A DNA stretch of 64,000 nucleotides from contig NZ_FXUY01000001.1 of NCBI RefSeq assembly GCF_900182985.1, positions 992,001-1,056,000 on the forward strand, written 5' to 3'. This document shows, one piece after another, positions 1-10,563 of the stretch. The notes beneath the pieces were generated by a model. It searched no databases, was not told where the DNA came from, and saw nothing but the letters and a program-made list of their open reading frames with translations. The DNA comes from Pseudomonas helmanticensis. GTDB taxonomy: Bacteria > Pseudomonadota > Gammaproteobacteria > Pseudomonadales > Pseudomonadaceae. Position 1 is the first letter of the stretch. Each line of letters starts with the position of its first letter. A program made the position numbers and the translations under genes.

Positions 1-647
1 TCGGCGAGTGCCGGATCGACACCGTGCAACTGCGCGAAGTGCGCATCAGCGATGAAACGGTCTTCGCCGATGTCCCAATCCCAAGTGCCGACTGCGTCAG
101 TGGCGGCCAGCGCCAATTGCAGGCGTTCCTCGGATTCGCGCTGGGCCTTGAGGCTGTCTTCCGAACGTTGTTTCAGTTCGAGGGCGATCCGTCGCCGTTC
201 ATTGGTTTCGATGGCGGTGACCAGAATGCCGGCCACTTGCGCGGTTTCATCGCGGATCGGGCTGTAGGTCAAGTCCAGCCAGAAGTCGGATTCTTGCCCT
301 TCACGTTGCAGGGTAAAGCGTCGCTCGCTGTAGGTGCGCACCTGACCTTGTAGGACGGCGCTGTATATCGGGTCGGTAAAGTCTCGAAGTTCAGGCCATA
401 CAAGGTGTGCCGGTTGTCCGAAAGCGTGCGGATGCTTGTTGCCGGCGAGCATGGCGAAGCCGTTGTTGTAGATCTGCGTGAGCTGCGGGCCCCAGAGCAA
501 CAGCATCGGCATTGGCGAGTGCAGCACGATGTCCACCGCGGTGCGCAGGCTTTGTGGCCAGGCACTGGCATCGCCCAGCGGGCTACGGCTCCAATCGGTG
601 CGGGCGATCAGCGCCTGCGCATCGTCGTGGGTGGGTACGGCATTCAT
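1..647 (-). CDS. PAS-domain sensor protein, N-terminal part (truncated by window edge)
   Basis: The reading frame starts at the ATG at 645-647 (MNAVPTHDDAQALIARTDWS) and is still open after 215 codons at the window edge. The first ~100 residues look like the PAS/GAF-like input segment common at the start of Pseudomonas hybrid sensor kinases (DWSRSPLGDASAWPQSLRT, then MLLLWGPQLTQIYNNGF). A PAC-like stretch follows, a short linker helix (ERRRIALELKQRSEDSLKAQRESEERLQLAL), and the start of a second PAS (GTWDWDIGEDRF). No membrane segment is visible, so a cytoplasmic sensor is likely. A histidine kinase output is inferred from family architecture only; that part lies outside the window. Confidence 0.75.
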   Translation of the reverse strand, partial: MNAVPTHDDAQALIARTDWSRSPLGDASAWPQSLRTAVDIVLHSPMPMLLLWGPQLTQIYNNGFAMLAGNKHPHAFGQPAHLVWPELRDFTDPIYSAVLQGQVRTYSERRFTLQREGQESDFWLDLTYSPIRDETAQVAGILVTAIETNERRRIALELKQRSEDSLKAQRESEERLQLALAATDAVGTWDWDIGEDRFIADAHFAQLHGVDPALA

Positions 648-765
648 CACGTCTGTCCTGCGTGTCGTTCGTTAAGCGGCGTCTACTATCCTTCAGGACG
701 GTAGACGCTCAATGTACTGCTGCGTCACGGCAGCAGGGCATGTCTGAATTCAGGAAGCTTCGCGG

Positions 766-1884
766 GTGCTTGTGGCCATGGAAATCGATGCACTGTTAAC
801 ACGTTTTGCCGGGCAGCACGGCTCGGACCTGTTCTTGTCCACGGGAGCGCCGCCCAGTGCGCGTTTCCAGGGAGTACTGACGCCGCTGAGTGAGCAGCCG
901 TTCAAACCCGGTGAGGTCGCGATCATCGCCAATTCACTGATGGACGCCGAGCAGCGCCAGGAGTTCGACCGCGATCTGGAAATGAACCTGGCGATCTCGC
1001 GCGCCGGCATCGGACGTTTTCGGGTCAACCTGTTCAAACAGCGCAATGACGTGTCGATTGTAATCCGCAATGTCAAACTCGACATTCCTCGTTTTGAGGA
1101 ACTCAAGCTGCCGCCGGTGCTGCTCGATGCGGTGATGCTCAAGCAGGGGCTGATCCTGTTCGTCGGCGCCACCGATTCCGGCAAGTCGACGTCGCTGGCG
1201 GCGCTGATCGATCATCGCAATCGTCACAGCAGCGGGCATATCGTGACCATTGAAGACCCGATCGAGTACATCCACCGGCACCAGCGGTCGATCATCAACC
1301 AGCGTGAAGTCGGTGTCGACACGCGCAGTTTTCATGCAGCACTTAAAAACACCCTGCGTCAGGCGCCGGACGTGGTGCTGATCGGTGAAATCCGTGACCG
1401 CGACACCATGGAGCATGCACTGGCATTTGCCGAAACCGGTCATCTGGTGCTGTCGACCCTGCACGCGAACAACGCCAATCAGGCGCTCGAGCGAATCATC
1501 AACCTGTTTGCCGAGGAGCGCCGGCCGCAGTTGTTGCACGCCTTGGGCAACAACCTCAAAGCCTTTGTCTCCCAACGCCTGGTGCGCACGCTGGATGGCC
1601 AGCGGCGGGCTGCCGTCGAGGTGATGCTGGGCACACCGACCATCGGCGACCTGATCCGGCGCAATGAGTTGGGCGAACTCAAGGGCATCATGGAAAAATC
1701 CACCGAGCTCGGCATGCAGACGTTCGACGGCGCGCTGCACGCGTTGGTGCTGGAGGGCGCGATCAGCGAAGACGAGGCGCTCAAGCATGCCGACTCGGTG
1801 AACAACCTGCGCCTGCGCTTGAAATTGCAGGCCGATGCCGCCCCGGCGCCACCCACCTCGGGTGAGTGGGGCCTGATGGATTGA
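766..1884 (+). CDS. PilT/PilU-type ATPase, orphan PilU-like
   Basis: This 372-residue protein matches twitching-motility retraction ATPases along its full length and resembles PilU more than PilT. Visible motifs are an N-terminal DLFLSTGAPPSARFQG region, Walker A GATDSGKST (usual form GATGSGKST), an Asp-box IEDPIEYIH, Walker B DVVLIGEIRD, and the His-box GHLVLSTLHANNANQA. The start is ambiguous. The GTG at 766 has AGGAA about nine bases upstream, whereas the ATG at 778 (MEIDALL) is where similarity to PilU begins. No other pilus gene is adjacent; the neighbours are a sensor gene (divergent) and acetoacetyl-CoA synthetase (convergent). It may be an accessory hexameric retraction motor or a paralogue with another job. 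Confidence 0.85.
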   Translation: MLVAMEIDALLTRFAGQHGSDLFLSTGAPPSARFQGVLTPLSEQPFKPGEVAIIANSLMDAEQRQEFDRDLEMNLAISRAGIGRFRVNLFKQRNDVSIVIRNVKLDIPRFEELKLPPVLLDAVMLKQGLILFVGATDSGKSTSLAALIDHRNRHSSGHIVTIEDPIEYIHRHQRSIINQREVGVDTRSFHAALKNTLRQAPDVVLIGEIRDRDTMEHALAFAETGHLVLSTLHANNANQALERIINLFAEERRPQLLHALGNNLKAFVSQRLVRTLDGQRRAAVEVMLGTPTIGDLIRRNELGELKGIMEKSTELGMQTFDGALHALVLEGAISEDEALKHADSVNNLRLRLKLQADAAPAPPTSGEWGLMD

Positions 1885-1890
1885 GTGGAC

Positions 1891-3846
1891 TCAGTCGTTG
1901 AGTTCGGCACGCTGGCGAAACTGTTCCAGCGCCTCGGGATTGGCCAGCGCGTCGGTGTTCTTGACCTTCTCGCCGTGCACCACATTACGTACCGCCAGTT
2001 CGACGACTTTGCCGCTGATCGTGCGCGGAATGTCGCTGACCGCGACAATCTTCGCCGGCACATGCCGGGGCGTGGTGTTGGCGCGGATGACCTGACGAAT
2101 CTGCTGTTGCAAGGCTTCGTCGAGGGTTACGCCGTCTGCCAGGCGCACGAACAACACCACGCGCACGTCATCCTGCCATTGCTGACCGATGGCCACGCTG
2201 TCCAGCACTTGCGGGACTTTGTCGACCTGACGATAGATCTCTGCGGTGCCGATGCGCACGCCGCCGGGGTTGAGCACGGCATCCGAGCGGCCGTGGATCA
2301 TCATGCTGCCGTGATGCAATTGTTCGGCGTAATCGCCCTGCGCCCAGACCCCGGGAAACAGGCTGAAATAGGATTGCTGCAGTTTGCTGCCATCGGGGTC
2401 ATTCCACAGACCGATCGGCATCGCCGGGAAATGCCGGGTGCAGACCAGTTCACCTTTCTCGCCAATCACCGGTTGGCCGGCGTCGTTCCAGACTTCAACG
2501 GCCATGCCCAGGCTTTTGCCCATGATTTCGCCACGACGCACCGCTGACAGCGGATTGCCATTGACGAAACACGAGACGATATCGGTGCCACCGGACATCG
2601 ACGCCAGGCACACGTCGGCTTTGACGTCGCGGTAGACGAAGTCATAACTTTGCGGCGACAGCGCCGAACCGGTGCACAGCAGGGTTTTCAGGCTGCGCAG
2701 ATCATGGCTGTCGCGCGGTTTGCTGCCGTGGCTTTCCAGGGTTGCGAGATACTTCGGACTGGTGCCGAACACGCTGATGCGTTCATCGTCGATCAGATCG
2801 AGCAGGCGTTGGTGATCCGGGTAGAACGGCGAGCCGTCGTACAGCACGATCGCGCTGCCGACCGCGAGGGCCGACACCAGCCAGTTCCACATCATCCAGC
2901 CACACGTGGTGTAGTAGAACAACCGCTCGCCGGGGCCAAGATCGCAATGCAGGCCGTGCTCCTTGACGTGTTGCAACAGCACGCCGCCGGTGCTGTGAAC
3001 GATGCATTTCGGCACGCCGGTGGTACCACTCGAATACAGCACGTAAAGCGGATGATTGAACGCCACCGGGACGAAATCCGGATCGCCGCCGGGTTGATAA
3101 AAGTCATCCCACAGCGTCACTTCGGCGCGCGTCCGGTAATCCGCGATGTGCGCCTGCGGGCGGGCGTAAGGCACGACGATCAACTGCTGCAGCGTTGGCA
3201 GGCGTTGGAGAATTTCATTGAGCTTGCTGGTCTGGTCGATCTCCTTGCCGGCATAGCGATAGCCGGCGCAGGTGATCAGCACCTTCGGCTCGATCTGACC
3301 GAAACGGTCGATGACGCCATGCGTGCCAAAATCCGGCGAAGAACACGACCAGATCGCGCCGAGGCTGGTGGTCGCCAGCATGGCCACCAGTGTCTGCCAG
3401 GTATTCGGCATGCACGCGGCCACTCGATCGCCGAGGCTGACGCCGCAAGCCTGCAAACTGGCTTGGAAGCCGGCGACGTGTTCGGCCAACTCGGCCCAGC
3501 TCAGTTGTTCGCGCTGACCGTTTTCTGCCACAGAAATGACTGCCACGGCATCGTCACGCCGGCGCAGCAGGTGTTCAGCGAAGTTCAAGGTGGCGCCGGG
3601 AAACCATTCGGCGCTGGGCATTTGTGCGCCTTCACGCAATACCGCATCAGGTTGAGTGTGAAAGCGGATGTCGAAGAAATCGACGATGTCCTGCCAGAAT
3701 TGCGCACGCTGCTCGATGCTCCATTGGTGCAGGGCAGGGTAGTCGTCGAGCTTCAGCGCATGACGCTGATTGACCGCGCGCCGGAACGTGTCCATGCGCG
3801 AGTGGGCGATGCGGTTGGCGTCGGGTTGCCAGAGGATGTCGGACAT
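1891..3846 (-). CDS. aacS: Acetoacetyl-CoA synthetase
   Basis: This 651-residue member of the acyl-AMP-forming (ANL) superfamily should activate acetoacetate to acetoacetyl-CoA with ATP. It has the N-terminal ACS-type cap (ALHQWSIEQRAQFWQDIVDFF), the P-loop-like LYSSGTTGVPKCIVHSTGG, the YTTCGWMMWNW segment typical of acetoacetyl-CoA synthetases, and the hinge and C-terminal IHGRSDAVLNPGGVRIGTAEIY and PRTISGKVVE. The length is normal for the family. It lies downstream of the 3-hydroxybutyrate dehydrogenase and permease genes on the same strand, so it probably takes the dehydrogenase product, acetoacetate, into acetyl-CoA metabolism. A 137-base gap with a REP-like element separates it from bdhA. 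Confidence 0.92.
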   Translation of the reverse strand: MSDILWQPDANRIAHSRMDTFRRAVNQRHALKLDDYPALHQWSIEQRAQFWQDIVDFFDIRFHTQPDAVLREGAQMPSAEWFPGATLNFAEHLLRRRDDAVAVISVAENGQREQLSWAELAEHVAGFQASLQACGVSLGDRVAACMPNTWQTLVAMLATTSLGAIWSCSSPDFGTHGVIDRFGQIEPKVLITCAGYRYAGKEIDQTSKLNEILQRLPTLQQLIVVPYARPQAHIADYRTRAEVTLWDDFYQPGGDPDFVPVAFNHPLYVLYSSGTTGVPKCIVHSTGGVLLQHVKEHGLHCDLGPGERLFYYTTCGWMMWNWLVSALAVGSAIVLYDGSPFYPDHQRLLDLIDDERISVFGTSPKYLATLESHGSKPRDSHDLRSLKTLLCTGSALSPQSYDFVYRDVKADVCLASMSGGTDIVSCFVNGNPLSAVRRGEIMGKSLGMAVEVWNDAGQPVIGEKGELVCTRHFPAMPIGLWNDPDGSKLQQSYFSLFPGVWAQGDYAEQLHHGSMMIHGRSDAVLNPGGVRIGTAEIYRQVDKVPQVLDSVAIGQQWQDDVRVVLFVRLADGVTLDEALQQQIRQVIRANTTPRHVPAKIVAVSDIPRTISGKVVELAVRNVVHGEKVKNTDALANPEALEQFRQRAELND

Positions 3847-3927
3847 TGTGTGCCTCTTGTTTTAGCTTCAGATCCAGACACGGGCAGCCACACTCCACAG
3901 GTTGTCAGCAGGTCTTGATATCACCCT

Positions 3928-3972
3928 GTACCTGTGGGTGCGTGGCTTGCCCGCGATGAACGATAACGCGGT
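3928..3972. repeat. REP-like element (GTGGCTTGCCCGCGAT type)
   Basis: The sequence CCTGTGGGTGCGTGGCTTGC followed by CCGCGATGAACG and ATAACGCGGTC matches the widespread Pseudomonas REP family that reads roughly as TGTGGGAGC-GGCTTGCC-GCGAT-GCGGT. It sits between bdhA and aacS and may affect 3' processing or relative expression within the operon. It is a single degenerate copy. Confidence 0.55.
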
Positions 3973-3983
3973 CTCTCAATGGA

Positions 3984-4757
3984 CTACTGCGCCAACCACC
4001 CACCGTCAATGTTCCACGCCGCGCCCCGTACCTGGCTACCCGCCTCACTGCACAGAAACAACACCAACTCGCCCAAATGCTGCGGCGTGACGAACTCCAG
4101 CGACGGCTGCTTCTCAGCCAGCAGGTCATGCTGCGCCTGCTGCGGATCGATACCCTTGGCGGCGCGATCATCGATCTGCTTCTGCACCAGCGGCGTCAAC
4201 ACCCAGCCCGGGCAGATCGCGTTGCACGTGACATTGCTGGTCGCGGTTTCCAGGCCGACCACTTTGGTCAAACCGATCACCCCGTGTTTGGCCGCGACAT
4301 ACGCAGCCTTGCCGGTCGAACCGACCTGACCGTGCACGGAGGCAATGTTGATGATCCGCCCCCAACCTTTTGCGCGCATACCCGGCAGGCTCAAGCGCGT
4401 GCTGTGAAACACCGACGACAGGTTGATCGCAATGATCGAATCCCAGCGCTCGACCGGAAACTCTTCGACGGCGGCGACATGCTGAATGCCGGCGTTATTG
4501 ACCAGAATATCGACGCCGCCGAACTCGCGCTCCGCGTAGGCGATCATCTCGGCAATCTGCGCCGGGTCGCTGACATCGGCCGGATGATGGCCGACCTTGC
4601 CGCCGAACTGGCCGACTTCGGCGATGACGCTCGACGCGTCGCCAAAACCGTTGAGGATCAGGTTGGCACCAGCCTTGGCCAGACTCAATGCGATACCCAG
4701 GCCGATGCCGCTGGTGGAGCCGGTAACCAGTGCGGTCTTGCCGGAAAGAGTGGTCAT
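3984..4757 (-). CDS. bdhA: 3-hydroxybutyrate dehydrogenase (SDR family)
   Basis: This 257-residue short-chain dehydrogenase should oxidise (R)-3-hydroxybutyrate to acetoacetate with NAD+. The N-terminal TGSTSGIGLGIA is the dinucleotide-binding loop. NNAGIQH, the catalytic Ser in NIASVHG and the YVAAKHG Tyr-Lys pair follow, and the late part (LLAEKQPSLEFVTPQHLGELVLFLCS) is typical of bacterial D-beta-hydroxybutyrate dehydrogenases. The start MTTLSGKTAL at 4757 is chosen over one five codons upstream because GAGG lies five bases before it. It is separated from the upstream permease by only seven bases, so the two are cotranscribed. Confidence 0.93.
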   Translation of the reverse strand: MTTLSGKTALVTGSTSGIGLGIALSLAKAGANLILNGFGDASSVIAEVGQFGGKVGHHPADVSDPAQIAEMIAYAEREFGGVDILVNNAGIQHVAAVEEFPVERWDSIIAINLSSVFHSTRLSLPGMRAKGWGRIINIASVHGQVGSTGKAAYVAAKHGVIGLTKVVGLETATSNVTCNAICPGWVLTPLVQKQIDDRAAKGIDPQQAQHDLLAEKQPSLEFVTPQHLGELVLFLCSEAGSQVRGAAWNIDGGWLAQ

Positions 4758-4764
4758 GAATACC

Positions 4765-6156
4765 TCACACAATGCCAGTGGCGTAGAAAGTGCCGATCAC
4801 TACGAAAACCGCGAGGGTCTTGATCAGCGTAATACAGAAAATGTCTTTATAGGCTTCGCGGTGGGTCAGGCCGGTGACCGCGAGCAGAGTAATAACCGCG
4901 CCGTTATGCGGCAGGGTATCCATGCCGCCACTGGCCATCGCCGCGACACGGTGCAGCACTTCCAATGGAATGTTCGCGGCGTGCGCGGCGCTGATGAACT
5001 GCTCGGACATCGCCGCCAGCGCAATGCTCATGCCGCCCGATGCCGAACCGGTGATGCCGGCCAGCAGCGTCACGGTGATCGCTTCGTTGACCAGTGGATT
5101 GGGGATTTGCTTGAGCCAGTCAGCCAGTACCAGAAAGCCCGGCAGCGAAGCGATGACCGCCCCGAAACCATATTCCGAGGCCGTGTTCATTGCCGCCAGC
5201 AACGCACCGCTGACCGCACTTTTGCTGCCTTCGGCCAATTTGCTGCGAATCGCCTTGAAGCCAAACACCAGCACCATGAGGATGCCGATCAACAGCGCTG
5301 CCTGCACCGCCCAGATCGCTGTGAGTTTGGCGATTTCGGTGGTGACCGGCGTGGCCATGCCCGGCAACGCGAGGCTGTGGGTCTTGCCGTACCACTGCGC
5401 AATCCACTGGGTGAACAGCAGGTTCATGATGCCCACCGCCAGCAACGGCGAAAGGGCGATCCACGGGTTCGGCAGCTTGAGATCTTCAGCGGTTTCCGGC
5501 TCGTTGCGCAGTTCGGTTCCGTAGCCTTCGCCAGCACGCTGCGCCTTGTTGCGCTGGCGTTGCAGGAACAGCATGCCAGTGCAGAAGACGAAAATCGTGC
5601 CGATCACACCCAGCCACGGCGCCGCCCAGGCGGTGGTGTTGAAGAATGTGCTGGGGATGATGTTCTGGATCTGCGGAGTGCCGGGCAGGGCATCCATGGT
5701 GAACGAAAACGCACCGAGGGCGATGGTCGCCGGGATCAGGCGCTTGGGAATATTGCTCTGGCAGAACATCTCGGCGGCAAACGGATACACCGCAAACACC
5801 ACGACAAACAGCGACACGCCACCGTAGGTGAGCAGGGCGCAAACCAGCACGATTACCAGCATCGCCTGTTTGGTGCCGAGCAGACGAATGGCCGCCGCAA
5901 CAATCGAGCGCGAGAACCCCGACAGCTCAATGAGCTTGCCGAACACCGCACCGAGCAGGAATACCGGGAAATACAATTTGATGAAGCCGACCATTTTCTC
6001 CATGAACACCCCGGTGAAGGCGGGGGCGACGGCAGAAGGATCGGTCAGCAGCACGGCGCCGAGGGCGGCGATCGGAGCAAAGAGAATAACGCTGTAGCCA
6101 CGGTAGGCCGCCAGCATCAGCAGCGCGAGGGCTGCCAAGGCAATGATCACACTCAT
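4765..6156 (-). CDS. hbcT: GntP-family permease, probable 3-hydroxybutyrate transporter
   Basis: This is a 463-residue, strongly hydrophobic inner-membrane protein of the GntP/gluconate:H+ symporter family, with about 12 predicted membrane spans. Characteristic stretches are FPVFLLGAVFGKL, TYGGVSLFVVVFAVYPFA, and the late GITGSASGGMSIALAAM and ASGGMDTLPHNGAVITLL segments. Its place as first gene before bdhA and aacS supports uptake of 3-hydroxybutyrate. The symbol follows the 3-hydroxybutyrate locus of P. aeruginosa (permease, bdhA and the RpoN-dependent activator HbcR), recalled from the literature; substrate is inferred from context. A sigma-54 type promoter lies about 58 bases upstream of the start codon. 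Confidence 0.85.
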   Translation of the reverse strand: MSVIIALAALALLMLAAYRGYSVILFAPIAALGAVLLTDPSAVAPAFTGVFMEKMVGFIKLYFPVFLLGAVFGKLIELSGFSRSIVAAAIRLLGTKQAMLVIVLVCALLTYGGVSLFVVVFAVYPFAAEMFCQSNIPKRLIPATIALGAFSFTMDALPGTPQIQNIIPSTFFNTTAWAAPWLGVIGTIFVFCTGMLFLQRQRNKAQRAGEGYGTELRNEPETAEDLKLPNPWIALSPLLAVGIMNLLFTQWIAQWYGKTHSLALPGMATPVTTEIAKLTAIWAVQAALLIGILMVLVFGFKAIRSKLAEGSKSAVSGALLAAMNTASEYGFGAVIASLPGFLVLADWLKQIPNPLVNEAITVTLLAGITGSASGGMSIALAAMSEQFISAAHAANIPLEVLHRVAAMASGGMDTLPHNGAVITLLAVTGLTHREAYKDIFCITLIKTLAVFVVIGTFYATGIV

Positions 6157-6213
6157 GGTGTGTCTCTCCAGAGTTGTTATTTTTGTGGTTGAAACGGGTG
6201 TGGGGGAGGCTAT

Positions 6214-6229
6214 AGCGAGATTTGTGCCA
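6214..6229 (-). promoter_or_regulatory. Sigma-54 (-24/-12) promoter for the 3-hydroxybutyrate operon
   Basis: On the minus strand the sequence is TGGCACAAATCTCGCT. It matches the RpoN consensus TGGCAC-N5-TTGCW at every position but one, with the GG and GC doublets correctly spaced. It lies 58 bases before the permease start and points at it. The next gene encodes a sigma-54 activator, which supports function. Confidence 0.8.
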
Positions 6230-6293
6230 GAAGCTTAACGTGCTGATTTATATGAGTTTAGATAGATTTTTGTGAAGGTTGTTTTGATGATCT

Positions 6294-6309
6294 GTCTCCG
6301 TTTTGAGAC
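6294..6309. promoter_or_regulatory. Candidate upstream activator site (GTCTC-N6-GAGAC)
   Basis: A 16-base inverted repeat GTCTCCGTTTTGAGAC lies about 65 bases upstream of the -24 element, within the usual range for an enhancer-binding protein site. A second copy with the same arms and spacer length (GTCTCGTTATTGAGAC) is at 6437-6452, overlapping the last codons of the activator gene. Two matching copies in one locus suggest the operator of the adjacent activator; this assignment is inference. Confidence 0.5.
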
Positions 6310-6319
6310 TGTGGCTTCA

Positions 6320-6405
6320 GATCAAAAGATCGCAGCCTTCGGCAGCTCCTACATTGGGGTGTGTGAAGCCCTGTAGGAGCTGCCGAAGGCTGCGATCTTT
6401 TGATC
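6320..6405. repeat. REP doublet (inverted pair, 34-base perfect arms)
   Basis: The two arms, 6320-6353 and 6372-6405, are exact reverse complements built on GATCGCAGCCTTCGGCAGCT and separated by 18 bases. This is the main fluorescens-group REP family. The doublet sits between the activator gene and the operator/promoter of the permease operon. It could act as a transcription-terminating hairpin for hbcR. Confidence 0.85.
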
Positions 6406-6442
6406 CTGAAATGCTCAATCTCAAATCAGAGATCAGGTCTCG

Positions 6443-7858
<1,416 letters not shown>

Positions 7859-7896
7859 GTGCAGGCAGGTCCGGAATTCGGGTTGTTTATGGGGGG

Positions 7897-7925
7897 CTCA
7901 TCGCGGGCTTGCTCGCGAAGGCCGC
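7897..7925. repeat. Solo REP half-site (CTTCGCGAGCAAGCCCGCGA on the minus strand)
   Basis: Read on the minus strand, GGCCTTCGCGAGCAAGCCCG followed by CGATGAG is the common Pseudomonas GCGAGCAAGC repeat. It lies in the 98-base gap between the hbcR start and the end of the ABC transporter operon, as a single unpaired copy. Confidence 0.55.
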
Positions 7926-7956
7926 GACTCGGTTCCAGGTCGAACAGCGATTATGC

Positions 7957-9537
7957 CTACCGCTGATGCGCCGCCGCCAACAGCTCTTGGGTATATGGAT
8001 GCTGTGGCGCCTCGAACACCTCGTGACTGGCGCCGCGCTCGACCACTTTGCCGTCCTTGATCACGATCATGTCGTGGGCGAGGGCGCGTACCACCGCCAG
8101 GTCGTGGCTGATGAACAGATACGTCAGGCCATGCTTTTCCTGAAGATCACGAAGCAGGGCGACCACTTGTTTCTGCACGGTGCGATCGAGCGCCGAAGTC
8201 GGTTCGTCGAGCAGGATCAGCGCCGGTTTCAGCACCAGGGCGCGGGCGATTGCAATGCGTTGGCGCTGGCCGCCGGAAAATTCGTGCGGGTAGCGATGGC
8301 GGCTTTCCGGGTCGAGGCCGACTTCCTTGAGGACGCGGATCACTTGCGCATCACACTCATCGGCCGTCGATTCGCAATGCACTTCGAGGCCTTCGCTGAT
8401 GATCTGCGCCACCGACATGCGCGGGCTGAGGCTGCCGAACGGGTCCTGAAACACCACCTGCATCTGTCGCCGCCAGGGCCGCAGTTGTTTCTGGTTCAAA
8501 CCGTCGAGTGCGCTGCCCTGGAAACGGATACTGCCCTCGGAATCGAGCAGGCGCAGGATCGCCTGACCCAATGTCGATTTGCCCGAACCGGATTCACCGA
8601 CGATGCCCAAGGTCTTGCCGCGCTGGATGCTCAGGCTGATGCCATCGACCGCACGCAGGTATTGCTTGCGCTGAAACAGCCCGCCACCGATGACAAACTC
8701 GACCTTAAGGTCATCGACTTGCAGGACATTCTCACGCTCATCGCGGGGCAACGCTTCACCCTCGGGCTCGGCATTGAGCAGCACGCAGCTGTAAGGGTGT
8801 TTCGGCTCGGTAAACAGCGTTTCGCACGGCGCCTGCTCGACAATCTGCCCGGCCTTCATCACGCACACCCGCTGAGCAATGCTGCGCACCAGATTGAGGT
8901 CGTGACTGATCAACAGCAGGGACATGCCTAAACGTTGTTGCAAGGATTTGAGCAGCAGCAGGATCTTGCGCTGCACCGTCACATCGAGTGCGGTGGTCGG
9001 CTCGTCGGCAATCAGCAGTTCCGGCTCGCAGGCCAACGCCATCGCGATCATCACGCGTTGCCGTTGCCCGCCGGACAGTTGATGCGGATACGCCTTGAGC
9101 CGCTCCTCGGGTTTCTGGATGCCGACCAGTCCGAGCAATTCAAGGATGCGCAGCTGCGCTGCTTTACCGCCGAGGCCACGGTGCAGCAGCAAGGTTTCGC
9201 CGATCTGTTTCTCGATGGTGTGCAGCGGGTTGAGTGAAGTCATCGGCTCTTGGAAGATCATCGCGATGCGGTTACCACGCAATTCACGCAACACTTTCGG
9301 ATCGGCGCCGACCAGTTCCTGGCCGCGATAACGAATGCTGCCCGTGGTTTGCGCGTCGCTTTCGGGCAGCAATTGCAGGATCGAATGCGCAGTCACCGAT
9401 TTGCCCGAACCTGATTCGCCGACCAGCGCGAGGCACTCGCCGGGGCGAATATCCAGGCACAGGTCGCGCACTACGTTCTGGCCATGGAAAGCGACATTGA
9501 GGTTACGAATTTCAATCAGGTTTTCAGTCATGGTCAC
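7957..9537 (-). CDS. yejF: Peptide ABC transporter, double ATP-binding protein
   Basis: This 526-residue protein carries two complete ABC ATPase domains fused in tandem, as in YejF and NppD. The first has Walker [17 protein letters not shown], signature [15 protein letters not shown] and Walker [13 protein letters not shown]. The second has [34 protein letters not shown] and [12 protein letters not shown]. Each domain is followed by an oligopeptide-family tail ([12 protein letters not shown] and [10 protein letters not shown]). It powers uptake of oligopeptides or peptide-nucleotide compounds from the periplasm and is the last gene of the yejABEF-type operon, three bases after the permease gene. 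Confidence 0.93.
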   Translation of the reverse strand: MTMTENLIEIRNLNVAFHGQNVVRDLCLDIRPGECLALVGESGSGKSVTAHSILQLLPESDAQTTGSIRYRGQELVGADPKVLRELRGNRIAMIFQEPMTSLNPLHTIEKQIGETLLLHRGLGGKAAQLRILELLGLVGIQKPEERLKAYPHQLSGGQRQRVMIAMALACEPELLIADEPTTALDVTVQRKILLLLKSLQQRLGMSLLLISHDLNLVRSIAQRVCVMKAGQIVEQAPCETLFTEPKHPYSCVLLNAEPEGEALPRDERENVLQVDDLKVEFVIGGGLFQRKQYLRAVDGISLSIQRGKTLGIVGESGSGKSTLGQAILRLLDSEGSIRFQGSALDGLNQKQLRPWRRQMQVVFQDPFGSLSPRMSVAQIISEGLEVHCESTADECDAQVIRVLKEVGLDPESRHRYPHEFSGGQRQRIAIARALVLKPALILLDEPTSALDRTVQKQVVALLRDLQEKHGLTYLFISHDLAVVRALAHDMIVIKDGKVVERGASHEVFEAPQHPYTQELLAAAHQR

Positions 9538-9540
9538 GCT

Positions 9541-10563
9541 TCAGGATCGTGGGTCGAACGCGTCACGCAACGCTTCGCCGATGAACACCAGTAAGGAAAG
9601 GATCAGCGCCAGGGTGAAAAACGCGGTCAAGCCAAGCCAGGGTGCCTGCAGGTTCTGCTTGCCCTGACCGATCAGCTCGCCCAGCGAAGCGCTGCCGGCG
9701 GGCATGCCGAAACCAAGGAAATCCAGTGCCGTCAGGGTCGAGATCGCCCCCGTGAGGATGAACGGCAGATAACTCAGCGTTGCGTTCATGGCATTCGGCA
9801 GGATGTGCCGGACAATCACTTTGCGGTCAGTCAGGCCCAACGCGCGCGCGGCTTTGACGTATTCCAGGTTGCGCCCACGGAGGAATTCGGCACGCACCAC
9901 ATCGACCAGCGCCAACCAGGAAAACAGCGCCATGATCCCCAGCAGCCACCAGAAATTCGGCTCGACGAAGCCCGAGAGGATGATCAGCAGGTAGAGCACC
10001 GGCAAGCCTGACCAGACCTCGAGCAAACGTTGCCCGAGCAGGTCGACCCAGCCGCCGTAATAGCCCTGCAAAGCGCCGGCCGCAATGCCGATCAGCGCAC
10101 TGACAAACGTCAGCATCAACGCGAACAGAATCGATACCCGCGCACCGAAAATCACCCGCGCCAACACGTCGCGCGCCTGATCGTCAGTGCCCAGCCAGTT
10201 GACGCCTGTGGGCGGGCTTGGCGCCGGCTTGTTGAGGTCGTAGTTCGGCGTGTCGTCACTGAACGGGATCGGCGGAAACAACAGCCAGCCGCCGTCCTTG
10301 CGAATCAGGTTCTGCACATAGTCGCTGCGGTAATCGGCCTGGAACGGCAGTTGCCCGCCGAATTCCTGTTCGGTGTGGCGCTTGAACACCGGGAAATACC
10401 ACTGGCCCTGATAACTGACCATCAGCGGCTTGTCGTTGGCGATCAATTCGCCGCCCAGCGTCAGCAAGAACAAACCGATAAACAGCCACAACGACCACCA
10501 GCCTCTGCGGTTTTTCTTGAAGCGTTCAAAACGCCTGCGGCCCAACGGCGAGAGCTTGAACAT
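9541..10563 (-). CDS. yejE: Peptide ABC transporter permease
   Basis: This is a 340-residue inner-membrane permease of the DppC/OppC/YejE class. It has an N-terminal cytoplasmic stretch and first membrane helix (WWSLWLFIGLFLLTLGGEL). A ~100-residue periplasmic loop follows (GQWYFPVFKRHTEQEFGGQLPF, typical of YejE), then five helices with the coupling motif EFLRGRNLEYVKAARALGLTDRKVIVRHILPNA. Its start codon shares one base with the stop of the preceding permease gene (TGATG), so translation is coupled. It forms the membrane pore with YejB. Confidence 0.93.
   Translation of the reverse strand: MFKLSPLGRRRFERFKKNRRGWWSLWLFIGLFLLTLGGELIANDKPLMVSYQGQWYFPVFKRHTEQEFGGQLPFQADYRSDYVQNLIRKDGGWLLFPPIPFSDDTPNYDLNKPAPSPPTGVNWLGTDDQARDVLARVIFGARVSILFALMLTFVSALIGIAAGALQGYYGGWVDLLGQRLLEVWSGLPVLYLLIILSGFVEPNFWWLLGIMALFSWLALVDVVRAEFLRGRNLEYVKAARALGLTDRKVIVRHILPNAMNATLSYLPFILTGAISTLTALDFLGFGMPAGSASLGELIGQGKQNLQAPWLGLTAFFTLALILSLLVFIGEALRDAFDPRS

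Noticed and set aside
2650..3918. A 422-codon plus-strand frame opposite acetoacetyl-CoA synthetase
   Set aside because: The opposite frame matches the enzyme family along its whole length, and this frame has no recognisable domain.
4597..6192. A 531-codon plus-strand frame opposite the GntP permease
   Set aside because: Its composition (Gln/Arg/His-rich, no hydrophobic pattern) is typical of antisense shadow. The minus strand encodes a clear membrane permease.
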